A stretch of 64,000 nucleotides of DNA, taken from assembly GCF_016424485.1 (NCBI RefSeq), contig NZ_JAELUP010000016.1, positions 1 through 64,000 on the forward strand, given 5' to 3'. The stretch comes from Paenibacillus roseus (GTDB lineage: Bacteria; Bacillota; Bacilli; Paenibacillales; Paenibacillaceae). Both the position numbers and the translations under genes were made by a program. Shown one piece after another: positions 51,206 to 59,393 of the stretch (positions within the stretch are counted from its first letter, which is position 1; the number at the start of each line of letters is the position of its first letter). The notes below the pieces were generated by a model. It searched no databases, was not told the DNA's origin, and worked only from the letters and a program-made list of their open reading frames with translations.

Positions 51206-52111
51206 TCAACCCTTGTCGTGAAACGGTTCATTCCATTCGAGTAATGCGTTGATGAATTGTTCTGTCAGTCTGGAGTCATAGCGTTCTTTGTTGTAGCAGC
51301 AGTAAATGGAGCGCTGGAAGTCATTGTAGGGAACGGGTTGCCCGAGCAACGTTTCCTGACGTAGTTCATCCTCTACAGCCAATCGCGAGACGAAGGCAAT
51401 GTGATTGCCTTGCCGGACCATCTTCTTAATCGCTTCAATCGAGTCCAGCTCGATCATCCGGACTAGTTGAACCCGATGTTGTTTCAACCATCTGTCCGTC
51501 ATATCGCGGGTGCTGGAGGTAGAGCCGTGCAGGATGAAGTTGGATGCGGCAATCCAGCCGGGATCAATCTTGTCCTGGGCTGCGAGATGATGGTCAGGCG
51601 AATAAATAACCATCAATTCATCCTTGCACAGATTGCGTGCCGAGATCGGCGGCAGCACGAACGGCTCAGAGGAGATGAGACCCAGATCGATGTCGTGGCT
51701 CATCAGCTTCTCCTTGATTAATGAAGCAGGTTCGACAATTACGGAAAGGCCAATATTCGGATTCAGCTCGGCAAATTTGTTCAGCACTCGCGGCAGCAGG
51801 TAGGTAGCAGGGATGTAGCTGGCCCCGATCGTCAGATGTCCTCTTGTAAGTGAGCCAAACTCATAGACAATACGTTCAGCCTCGGAAGCAAGTCTATTAA
51901 TCAAGGCAGCATAGTGATGCATGGCCTTCCCGGCCTCTGTAAGAAAAATTTTATCGGCGCGCGTCTCGAACAGCTTGACGCCCATTTCCTGTTCGAGGCT
52001 TTTCATATGATAGGTGACGGTTGGCTGCTTGAGTCCCAGCTTATTTGCGACGGCTGTAATTTTTTTGTGTTGCTCGATTAACTCCAAAATTTGCAGTTTT
52101 AACAGATTCAT
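51206..52111 (-). CDS. LysR family transcriptional regulator
   Basis: A 301-aa regulator with an N-terminal winged helix-turn-helix (ITAVANKLGLKQPTVTYHMK to LFETRADKIFLTEAGKAMHH) and a periplasmic-binding-like effector domain (TIGASYIPATYLLPRVLNKF; GLISSEPFVLPP). It is divergent from the aldehyde dehydrogenase gene, the usual layout for a LysR activator and its target. A 14-bp palindrome in between could be its site. Confidence 0.92.
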   Translation of the reverse strand: MNLLKLQILELIEQHKKITAVANKLGLKQPTVTYHMKSLEQEMGVKLFETRADKIFLTEAGKAMHHYAALINRLASEAERIVYEFGSLTRGHLTIGASYIPATYLLPRVLNKFAELNPNIGLSVIVEPASLIKEKLMSHDIDLGLISSEPFVLPPISARNLCKDELMVIYSPDHHLAAQDKIDPGWIAASNFILHGSTSSTRDMTDRWLKQHRVQLVRMIELDSIEAIKKMVRQGNHIAFVSRLAVEDELRQETLLGQPVPYNDFQRSIYCCYNKERYDSRLTEQFINALLEWNEPFHDKG

Positions 52112-52191
52112 CTTGGACAGGCCTCCGCAGGATAGATTCTGTCCTCAAATTACCATAGAAAAATTCGATGAATGTTAAATTAAATCCGCTA

Positions 52192-52205
52192 AAAGATTAA
52201 TCTTT
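52192..52205. promoter_or_regulatory. Candidate LysR operator
   Basis: AAAGATTAATCTTT is a perfect 14-bp palindrome in the LysR-aldehyde dehydrogenase intergenic region, 81 bases before the LysR start. Confidence 0.45.
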
Positions 52206-52325
52206 CATTTACACAACGCGAATAATTGACGCTGCTGATCCACAATAGCTTCAACTTAAGATAGGTTTTTACGGACTGCGGCTAACTCGATCAATGATCA
52301 GTTTCGATTCGAATCGGCTGAATCG

Positions 52326-52334
52326 TGTTATACT
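52326..52334 (+). promoter_or_regulatory. Extended -10 promoter of the aldehyde dehydrogenase gene
   Basis: TGTTATACT matches the extended -10 form (TGnTATACT) without a clear -35 box, as is common for activator-dependent promoters. It is 33 bases before the start codon. Confidence 0.45.
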
Positions 52335-52366
52335 TTTTACAAAGACAACGAGAAGAGGGTGACGGG

Positions 52367-53797
52367 ATGAATCAATGGTCGATGTACATGAATGGCCAGT
52401 GGGTGCAGGCAACGTCGGGGGAGCGAAGCGAAATTATAAATCCTGCCGATCGGTCGGTCGTGGGTACGGCTGCATACGGAGGAGCAGTGGATGCCGAACG
52501 CGCTATTCATGCGGCGGCCGCTGCATTCAAGAGTTGGGCTGCGCTAGCCGCAAAGGAAAGAGCAGCTTATCTCAACCGGCTTGCTGAACTGCTGGAGCAG
52601 CATAAGGAGGAACTTGCCGGCCTCATTACACTGGAGATGGGCAAGCCGCTTGCAGAGGCGAGGGGGGAGGTTGCGATCTCCGCTGAGTACCTGCGCTGGA
52701 ATGCAGGAGAAGCTGTGCGCAGCTACGGGAAGGTGATTCCTTCGTCGTCAGCGGACAAGCGTCTGCTTTCCATCCGCCAGCCTGTGGGCCCGGTAGGGGC
52801 AATTACACCGTGGAATTTCCCGCTGTCCATGGCGGCGCGCAAGCTTGGTCCGGCGTTAGCCGCTGGCTGTACAATTGTACTCAAGCCAGCCCTGCAAACG
52901 CCTGGAGCTGCGGTCAAATTTTTTGAGCTGGCAGCCTTGGCGGGTATTCCGGCAGGCGTGATGAACCTGGTTACCGGCGATCCGAAAGAGATCGGGGACA
53001 AGCTGTTAAGCCATCCTGCAATTCGGAAGATTACCTTTACCGGGTCCACGGCAGTAGGCAAGCTGCTTATGAAGTCGGCAGCCGATCATGTGAAAAACGT
53101 GTCCATGGAGCTTGGCGGACATGCGCCGCTGATCGTATTTGAGGATGCTGATTTGGAGCAGGCCGTTGCCGGCGCCATGAGCAGTAAATTTCGGAATGCC
53201 GGACAGACCTGTATTTGCGCCAATCGGATTTATGTCCAGCGGTCGGTTGCGGATCGGTTCATGGAGCAGTTCAAGGAGGCGGTGGAACGGCTTGTTGCGG
53301 GTGATGGACGGGTTGAGGGAACCACGATCGGTCCGGTTATCGATGAGAAATCCTTACGGAAAATCCAGTTTCAGGTGGATGACGCCATAAGCAAGGGCGC
53401 CAGCGTTGTAACCGGAGGCAAGAGGAATGAACGCTTGTCGGGATATTTTTTCGAGCCGACCATTTTGCAAGATGTGAATGATACAATGACGATTTCGCAG
53501 GAGGAAACCTTTGGGCCTGTCGCGCCAATTTACCTGTTTGATACCGAAGAAGAGGTTATTAATCAGGCTAATCATTCGGTATACGGGTTGGCCGCTTATT
53601 TTTATACGAAGGATCTGGGCCGCACGATACGGGTGTATGAAGCATTGGAATACGGTATTGTCGGTTGCAACGATGCCGTTCCGACAGCTGTTGAAGGTCC
53701 CTTCGGCGGCTTGAAGGAGAGCGGGATTGGGAGAGAAGGCGGCCCGGACAGTCTGGCTGACTTCTTGGAGACTAAGTTTGTGTCGATCCGAATTTGA
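52367..53797 (+). CDS. NAD(P)-dependent aldehyde dehydrogenase (GabD-like)
   Basis: A 476-aa enzyme oxidising an aldehyde to its acid. The ATG at 52367 gives the usual N-terminus (MYMNGQWVQATSGERSEIIN). The cofactor region GAITPWNFPLSMAARKLGPA, the catalytic base Glu248 in SMELGGHAP and the nucleophile Cys282 in AGQTCICANRIYV are intact. The pattern is nearest to succinate-semialdehyde dehydrogenases, but glycolaldehyde or lactaldehyde dehydrogenases look alike. Divergent LysR probably controls it. Confidence 0.9.
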   Translation: MNQWSMYMNGQWVQATSGERSEIINPADRSVVGTAAYGGAVDAERAIHAAAAAFKSWAALAAKERAAYLNRLAELLEQHKEELAGLITLEMGKPLAEARGEVAISAEYLRWNAGEAVRSYGKVIPSSSADKRLLSIRQPVGPVGAITPWNFPLSMAARKLGPALAAGCTIVLKPALQTPGAAVKFFELAALAGIPAGVMNLVTGDPKEIGDKLLSHPAIRKITFTGSTAVGKLLMKSAADHVKNVSMELGGHAPLIVFEDADLEQAVAGAMSSKFRNAGQTCICANRIYVQRSVADRFMEQFKEAVERLVAGDGRVEGTTIGPVIDEKSLRKIQFQVDDAISKGASVVTGGKRNERLSGYFFEPTILQDVNDTMTISQEETFGPVAPIYLFDTEEEVINQANHSVYGLAAYFYTKDLGRTIRVYEALEYGIVGCNDAVPTAVEGPFGGLKESGIGREGGPDSLADFLETKFVSIRI

Positions 53798-53858
53798 CGA
53801 ATTCAACGGCTTTGGTTTTGGCTCACAGCTTGCATAACTTAACTGAGTTAGGGAAATC

Positions 53859-54386
53859 ATGTCAATGTGGCATTTGACTCGGAAGGGAGCGGGCCTGTTG
53901 ACTGTGGAGCGAATCATTATCATTTTGGCCTGGATCATAAGCCTGGTTGGTTTACTTGTTCTGAAAAGGCTGTCTTGGCGGGAGAAGTTCCTGCTGTTTA
54001 TTGCGGTTCAGTTTTTTACATGGTCGCTGGGCATGATCAATGTCGAACTTGGAGTGATCCAATATCCGGTGCGTGATTTTTCGGTCGCAACATCCGTGAA
54101 CTTCAGCTTTCATTATGTTTTGTTTCCGGCGATAGGGGTCTATTTTGTCGCTTATTACCCGGCGGGCCGTCGGCTTATCAGCCGATTGCTGTATAATTTC
54201 TCCTTTGCGGCAGGCTTTGTGATCGGCTACGTATTGTGCCGGAAGTATACCGAACTTGTTGATTTCAAACCTATATATCCTCTCGTTCTGGCTCTCAACG
54301 TCTGGATCGGATTTAATAGCGTTAATCATTATTATGACTGGTTTTATGGGAAGCGGAGATTGCGGAAAGAAGAGGTTGCCCCATGA
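53859..54386 (+). CDS. CBO0543 family membrane protein, copy 1
   Basis: A 175-aa protein with five predicted TM helices. The words FFTWSLGMINVELGVIQYPV and FSFHYVLFPAIGVYFVAYYP are the conserved patterns of the CBO0543 family, which is common in spore formers and has no known function. It overlaps the next, paralogous gene by four bases, so the two are co-translated and may form a heteromer. Confidence 0.7.
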   Translation: MSMWHLTRKGAGLLTVERIIIILAWIISLVGLLVLKRLSWREKFLLFIAVQFFTWSLGMINVELGVIQYPVRDFSVATSVNFSFHYVLFPAIGVYFVAYYPAGRRLISRLLYNFSFAAGFVIGYVLCRKYTELVDFKPIYPLVLALNVWIGFNSVNHYYDWFYGKRRLRKEEVAP

Positions 54387-54871
54387 AGCTGAACTTGAAC
54401 TCCATCATATTGTGCGGCGTTTATGCGGTGACTCTGCTTTCCTTGCTTTGGATACCGCGGGGTCGGGGGAGAGAGGCGCAATTCATTTTCCTTTGCCAGG
54501 GAATGATGACTTGGATTTTAGGACTGCTGGCAGTGGAATTTGGTTGGATTGCGTATCCTGCCCGCGAGCTTCAGAAGGCTACGCACACCAGCTTTGCTTT
54601 TGAATTTCTGGTCTTTCCTGTACTCTCTATATTTTTTACGCTATTTTATCCTGCAAATAAAAGCCTGCTCCTGAAGGGTGTGTATACGCTCGCCTTCGGC
54701 GTAGGGGTTTGCATCCCGGAAGTCATCCTGGAAACGTACACCGAGCTGGTGAAATACAATCAGTGGCGCTGGTACTGGACGCTGTTCAGTGTCATGGTGA
54801 CTTTGCAGCTGTGCCGGGGGATATACCTCTGGTTTTTCAGAGTGAGTCCGGCAAGAATCGGCGAGGGGTAA
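54383..54871 (+). CDS. CBO0543 family membrane protein, copy 2
   Basis: A 162-aa paralogue of its upstream neighbour: TWILGLLAVEFGWIAYPARE and FAFEFLVFPVLSIFFTLFYP occupy the same positions. Five predicted TM helices. The ATG overlaps the previous stop (ATGA). A perfect terminator follows 12 bases after the stop. Function unknown. Confidence 0.7.
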   Translation: MKLNLNSIILCGVYAVTLLSLLWIPRGRGREAQFIFLCQGMMTWILGLLAVEFGWIAYPARELQKATHTSFAFEFLVFPVLSIFFTLFYPANKSLLLKGVYTLAFGVGVCIPEVILETYTELVKYNQWRWYWTLFSVMVTLQLCRGIYLWFFRVSPARIGEG

Positions 54872-54883
54872 GCTTTCGATGCC

Positions 54884-54913
54884 AAAAAAAGCAGCCGCGC
54901 GGCTGCTTTTTTT
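54884..54913. terminator. Bidirectional terminator
   Basis: AAAAAAAGCAGCC and GGCTGCTTTTTTT form a perfect 13-bp stem with a GCGC loop, between convergent genes. Confidence 0.95.
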
Positions 54914-54934
54914 GTAGGGGGTCAACCCCGTCCG

Positions 54935-55837
54935 TTATTCTTTTTGAAGCAGATACTCAATAAATTCGTAGGCATGCTCACGGCGCTCTGAATCGGCACG
55001 GATACCGACGACATATTCATCCGACTTTGGCGGCAGCTCCAATAGCTTGCTGTGCGAAACATCAATGCCATATACATGGTCTCCCGTATCATCACTGGTC
55101 CTGGAACTCATCAATTGATCCGGAAGCAGCAAATCCTTCCACGAACCGTTCACTTTATCATCCAGGGGGATGAGCAGACCTTGCGCGGCAAGCTGTGCGA
55201 ACGTAGTCTTGTCAAACACATAGACATCGGAGTGTTCCGTTATGATCATCAGCACAGCCTTTTGGATGTTTGCCATATCAATCTCGTTGCGGGCATCTTT
55301 GGGCACATAGGTCAAGTCGGCTTTGATTCGTTTCCATTCCGGGAAAAAGCCCAGCATCTGCTCTTCCGTGATTTTCATATCATTACTTTGATCTGCAATA
55401 AGAAATTGCCCGTGATACATCACTTGAACATCAATTGGCGGGAGCTTGGCCAGTTCGGCTTTTTCCGCCTGGTTGTCCATATAGCTCTTGATTCCGTAAC
55501 CGATTAGAGCCAGCAGCAAAACAGCGCCCAGCAAGTGATATTTATAATAGTGGAAGAAGTGGTCGGTCTTCTCCGCAGCACCGGCCATCTTTTTATATTT
55601 TCCATACTGTTTGGCGGTCATTTCTTCAAGAGCTTGCTGGTTATCGGCATTCAGGATAAACTTGTAGGCGCGGTTAATCTCCTCAAAATCAAAGTCCTCG
55701 ACCGACCCTTCGTCTTCGCTTCTCTTCTCGCGTGCTCTGGCTCGTCGGACTAGCGTCATGTAGCGTTTTTCTACGTCTTCCTTGGAAGCGCCTTCGGGAA
55801 GTCCAAGTGTTTCATATGCTTGTTTTAAATTTTCCAA
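54935..55837 (-). CDS. Membrane protein with degenerate J domain
   Basis: A 300-aa protein. Residues 1-65 look like a DnaJ domain (YETLGLPEGASKEDVEKRYM; FEEINRAYKFIL) but the HPD tripeptide that activates Hsp70 is missing. A TM helix is at about 100-118. The outside part of about 180 residues includes DVYVFDKTTFAQLAAQGLLI and EHAYEFIEYLLQ, resembling a solute-binding-protein fold as in extracellular ligand sensors. GGTGAAGC precedes the ATG. Probably a scaffold rather than a co-chaperone; the role is unknown. Confidence 0.7.
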   Translation of the reverse strand: MENLKQAYETLGLPEGASKEDVEKRYMTLVRRARAREKRSEDEGSVEDFDFEEINRAYKFILNADNQQALEEMTAKQYGKYKKMAGAAEKTDHFFHYYKYHLLGAVLLLALIGYGIKSYMDNQAEKAELAKLPPIDVQVMYHGQFLIADQSNDMKITEEQMLGFFPEWKRIKADLTYVPKDARNEIDMANIQKAVLMIITEHSDVYVFDKTTFAQLAAQGLLIPLDDKVNGSWKDLLLPDQLMSSRTSDDTGDHVYGIDVSHSKLLELPPKSDEYVVGIRADSERREHAYEFIEYLLQKE

Positions 55838-56007
55838 ACTTGCTTCACCTCACAACTAAATCGCATACCTACTAGTATACGTGTCTTTTTACGGCACGTA
55901 AACCTTTCCAACCCGTGCCGAAGCAGGGAAACGGTTCGTTCTTAACGAATAAGAATACAGCAGGAGGTTGAAAAGATCCAAATTTAGCGGCAGCAGGGGG
56001 ATAAGGG

Positions 56008-56916
56008 ATGAGGACCATAACCGTTCAGGAGCTTGCAGACCAATTTTCGTTAGAAGTACTGGCAGGCTTTCATCATATGCAGCGAAAAATCGGAAAATCA
56101 CGAGCCTATCGACCAGGGCTTGAGTTTGTAGGCTATTTTGATTTTTTTCCACAGGAGCATGTGCAAGTGCTCGGAAAAAAAGAAATTACGTATTTGCATA
56201 AACTGGACCTCGATGAAAGAAAGCAACGTATCGGAAATATTGTGAAGTATCATCCTCCTTGCTTTATTGTCACTGCAAATCAGGAAGGACTTAAATATCT
56301 GACGAAATATTGCGAGCAGGAGGAAATTCCGTTGCTTCGCACAGGGGCAACAACGACTGAATTTTTGGGCAGATTGGATGCCTACCTGACAAAAACGCTG
56401 GCTCCCCAGATCGCTATCCATGGCGTGTGTTTGAATGTATCGGGGATCGGAATTCTGCTTCGCGGCAAATCAGGAGTCGGCAAGAGCGAGACCGCCCATA
56501 CGCTGATCCGCCGTGGACATCGGCTTGTAGCAGATGATATTGTAGTATTGAAGAAGCTTAGCCCACAGACGCTGCTTGGGACTCATGATGAGAAGACCAA
56601 GGAGTTGCTGGCGCTGCGCAGCATTGGCCTGATCAATGTGTCCCGGCTTTATGGCCGCAAGGCTTTTCAAGAAGAGACGCGCATTGTCCTTGATATCGAG
56701 TTGACCAAGTGGCAGGAGAATGCTCTGAATAATGAGCTTGAGCTGGAACCTAGTTTCACAGAGTACATGGACGTCAAAATTCCGCATATAGAGATTCAGT
56801 TGCAGCCGGGACGAGATGTTGCGGGTCTGATTGAAGCCGCTGCGAACAGCTGGTATTTGAGACAGCAAGGTTACAGCGCCGCCGAGGAATTTATGAAGCG
56901 GCTGAAGATGGATTAG
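56008..56916 (+). CDS. HPr kinase/phosphorylase homologue with altered signature
   Basis: A 302-aa protein with the HprK layout. The N-terminal domain (ITVQELADQFSLEVLAG) is followed by the kinase core: VSGIGILLRGKSGVGKSETA with the P-loop at about 153-160 and RGHRLVADDIVVLKK. HprK normally phosphorylates HPr at Ser46. The family signature around residue 205, normally like LEIRGxGIINV, here reads LALRSIGLINV, losing the Glu and Gly. Its activity or target may therefore differ. The usual neighbours lgt and ppaX are absent, which suggests a second copy. GGGGGATAAGG precedes the ATG. Confidence 0.8.
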   Translation: MRTITVQELADQFSLEVLAGFHHMQRKIGKSRAYRPGLEFVGYFDFFPQEHVQVLGKKEITYLHKLDLDERKQRIGNIVKYHPPCFIVTANQEGLKYLTKYCEQEEIPLLRTGATTTEFLGRLDAYLTKTLAPQIAIHGVCLNVSGIGILLRGKSGVGKSETAHTLIRRGHRLVADDIVVLKKLSPQTLLGTHDEKTKELLALRSIGLINVSRLYGRKAFQEETRIVLDIELTKWQENALNNELELEPSFTEYMDVKIPHIEIQLQPGRDVAGLIEAAANSWYLRQQGYSAAEEFMKRLKMD

Positions 56917-57047
56917 CGAAAAATTTTAAAATTGGTACTATTTCCATATCGTTCAGGATACAATAAAATAACGGCTTCAAATGGCCCCTGCTTGTGACAA
57001 AAGTTTCAGGACTTGGCTGGGAGACCGCAGCATAAGGAGGGATCGTT

Positions 57048-57233
57048 ATCTATTATTCGAAAAAAAATGTAGAGCCGACGCCCGAGGAACAAACTGCAAT
57101 CTGGACATGCAGTAATGACAGCTGCAGTTGCTGGATGCGAAACGATTTTTCGTTTCTCGAAGAACCTCATTGTCCCATCTGCAAGTCGGAGATGAGCCAA
57201 GGGACCAAGCTGCTGCCTGTGTTGAAAAGCTGA
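57048..57233 (+). CDS. YdjO-like cold-inducible zinc protein with apparent ATC start
   Basis: A 61-aa protein too small for routine ORF lists. From the codon at 57048 it reads (M)YYSKKNVEPTPEEQTAIW, then TCSNDSCSCWMRNDF, PHCPICKSEMS and TKLLPVL, the pattern of the YdjO cold-inducible family with two cysteine pairs for zinc. Homologues begin with Met at this position, but the codon here is ATC. AAGGAGGG lies seven bases before it and an in-frame TAA is just upstream, so no ATG, GTG or TTG is available. Either ATC initiates or the gene is newly broken. Confidence 0.65.
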   Translation: MYYSKKNVEPTPEEQTAIWTCSNDSCSCWMRNDFSFLEEPHCPICKSEMSQGTKLLPVLKS

Positions 57234-57284
57234 CCGGGGGCGGGATTATCATGTCCTGCGCTCCGATGCATGATGATGCAATAG

Positions 57285-57332
57285 CATGCAAAAAACGGCC
57301 CCGCAAGTAAACTGGGGGCCGTTTTTTGCATG
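57285..57332. terminator. Terminator between the YdjO-like gene and the isomerase operon
   Basis: CATGCAAAAAACGGCCCC and GGGGCCGTTTTTTGCATG form a perfect 18-bp stem with a 12-base loop and T/A runs inside the arms; it serves both convergent transcripts. Confidence 0.92.
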
Positions 57333-57394
57333 GGGCAATGGCTTCGTCCAGGCGGATTCCGGGCTAGTCGGCTTTGCCGTTTTGCAACGTCGGA

Positions 57395-58267
57395 TCAGCC
57401 TTCCTGCAGGCTCTCCTGGAGTAATTCCTTCATTAGCTGAACATAATGCTTCATCATCGTAACGGAGCTGTATTGGCCACTAAAGTCCTCCAGGCCCAGG
57501 TAGCCGTTATAGTTCACCGCGCGCAAATCCTCTATGACCTGTCTGAGCGGCACGATGCCTTCGGTGATCCCGACCCATTTGCTGCTCCAAACGTACTCAC
57601 GGGCTGAAAGCTGCTCTCCCTGTCTGAACCAGCCCGCATTTTTAATATGCACATGAGCCAAATACGGTCCGAGCAATTCCATGCCCATACGATAATTTTC
57701 GAAGCCTTCATGCACCATATTGCCAGGGTCGTAAAGAACACCTATCCACTTTGGGTCGAGTCCTTCCACCAACCGATACGCAGAAGAAGCGCTAGGGGAA
57801 ATCGTCGCATGATGGGTCTCGATGACCCCTTTGACGCCGTATTGCTTGCACAGCGATTCGGCTTCTTTCAAGTAGTCCCGTTCCTTTTGGAACAGGCTGC
57901 CGAAGCTCTCCGTCCGGTTATAGCCAGGTACGCCGAGCCGAATGATGGAGGCGCCCAAATATTGTGCCGCCTGAAGCACTTTCTCTGTAGCCTTCAAATC
58001 CCCGGCTGTCAAATAAGGAGTCACGCTGACATGCTCAAGGCTTGCTGAGGCGGCGGCTTGCTTGTAGCGGTCCCAGCCGCTTTCGTCCTCGAACGGGGAG
58101 ATGGAGCAAAGATTGTTCCGCCAGAAGGAAGGAGCTTCATTCTTGAACTCCTCGGGAGTTTCCTTAAACCGCCATTCGATGCCGTCCAGTCCGGCTTCCT
58201 TGGCAGAAGCAGTGAGCTGCTCCGGCGACAAGTCCGGGGTAGCGACAGTAAATACAGATAGCTTCAT
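57395..58267 (-). CDS. Sugar phosphate isomerase/epimerase family protein
   Basis: A 290-aa TIM-barrel protein of the xylose isomerase-like (AP endonuclease 2) superfamily. The ATG at 58267 follows AGGAGG. Metal-site words: GVIETHHATISPS, VLYDPGNMVHEGFENY and GYLGLEDFSGQYSS. It is the last gene of an operon with two Gfo/Idh-type dehydrogenases, the usual arrangement for inositol-like or unusual sugar catabolism by oxidation and isomerisation. The substrate is unknown. Confidence 0.88.
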   Translation of the reverse strand: MKLSVFTVATPDLSPEQLTASAKEAGLDGIEWRFKETPEEFKNEAPSFWRNNLCSISPFEDESGWDRYKQAAASASLEHVSVTPYLTAGDLKATEKVLQAAQYLGASIIRLGVPGYNRTESFGSLFQKERDYLKEAESLCKQYGVKGVIETHHATISPSASSAYRLVEGLDPKWIGVLYDPGNMVHEGFENYRMGMELLGPYLAHVHIKNAGWFRQGEQLSAREYVWSSKWVGITEGIVPLRQVIEDLRAVNYNGYLGLEDFSGQYSSVTMMKHYVQLMKELLQESLQEG

Positions 58268-58301
58268 TGGTTGTCCTCCTGATCCCTTTTTGTTAAGAGC
58301 G

Positions 58302-59375
58302 TTATTCAATCCGAATGGCTTGCTGCTGAGCAATGAGACACAACTCGGCGGCTTTGAATATGTGAGCTTGGGTCATGGCCCGCTCCGTTCTTTCCAGACA
58401 GTCGAGGATGAGTTCCCCAAAGAAAGGGTAGCCGACCTTGCCCTCCAGCTCGATATGCTGCTCGCCGTCTGCATTCACGAGATAGAGATGGTTGCCCTGC
58501 TGACTGCGGGCGATATCCACATATTTGCGCAATTCAATATAACCTTCTGTACCCAGCAGCAGTGTGCGTCCGTCCCCCCAGGTGGACAATCCGGACGGGG
58601 TCAGCCAGTCGACACGGAAATATTGAGTGGAGCCGTTGGCTCCCGTCAGCGTGGCGTCGCCGAAATCCTCCAGCTCCGGGTATTCCTTGTTGTTGTAGTT
58701 GGCGACCTTGCTGCTCACTACACGGGCATCCGTATTGCCGGTATAGTACAAAAACTGCTCGATCTGGTGGCTGCCGATATCGCATAGAATGCCTCCGTAC
58801 TGCTCATGCCGGAAAAACCAGTCCGGCCTGGAGGATGCATTCAGCCTGTGCGGTCCAAGTCCCAGCACCTGTACGACACGCCCGATCGCTCCCTCGGCAA
58901 TAAGCTGCCCGGCGAACACGGCGCTCTCCACATGCAGCCGCTCACTGAAATAAACGGTATACTTGCGTCCCGTCTCTGCAGCAACTGCTCGCGCTTCCTC
59001 GAGCTGTGCAAGTGTCGTGAATGGTGTCTTGTCTGTGAAATAGTCCTTGCCGTGGCGCATAACCTTCACGCCGAGCGGTCCCCGTTCGCAAGGGATGGCG
59101 GCGGCCGCGACGAGGCGAATTTCCGGGTCCTGCAAGATATCCTGCTCGGACGAGGCGATTCGAACACCCGGATACTGTCGGCAAAAAGCCGCTACTTTCT
59201 CCGGGTCAGGGTCATAGACCATCTTCAGCACAGCGCCAGCTTCGATCAAGCCATTGCACATTCCATAGATATGTCCGTGCTCCAGGGCCATGGCCGCGAA
59301 GATAAACTGCCCCGATGCAACGACCGGACGCGGTTTGCCCTTGGGGGCGTAATTCATCCCATCCTGCTTGCTCAT
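58302..59375 (-). CDS. Gfo/Idh/MocA family oxidoreductase, copy 2
   Basis: A 357-aa NAD(P)-dependent sugar dehydrogenase. The N-terminal Rossmann half has an atypical glycine loop (ALEHGHIYGMCNGLIEAG instead of GxGxxG), while the DKTPFTTLAQLEEARAVAAE region and the C-terminal half (GGILCDIGSHQIEQFLYYTG, with the catalytic-type Asp and His) are typical. It follows the first dehydrogenase by 18 bases and precedes the isomerase by 34. The altered loop may change cofactor binding. Confidence 0.88.
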   Translation of the reverse strand: MSKQDGMNYAPKGKPRPVVASGQFIFAAMALEHGHIYGMCNGLIEAGAVLKMVYDPDPEKVAAFCRQYPGVRIASSEQDILQDPEIRLVAAAAIPCERGPLGVKVMRHGKDYFTDKTPFTTLAQLEEARAVAAETGRKYTVYFSERLHVESAVFAGQLIAEGAIGRVVQVLGLGPHRLNASSRPDWFFRHEQYGGILCDIGSHQIEQFLYYTGNTDARVVSSKVANYNNKEYPELEDFGDATLTGANGSTQYFRVDWLTPSGLSTWGDGRTLLLGTEGYIELRKYVDIARSQQGNHLYLVNADGEQHIELEGKVGYPFFGELILDCLERTERAMTQAHIFKAAELCLIAQQQAIRIE

Positions 59376-59393
59376 CGTACCGTGTCCTCCTTG

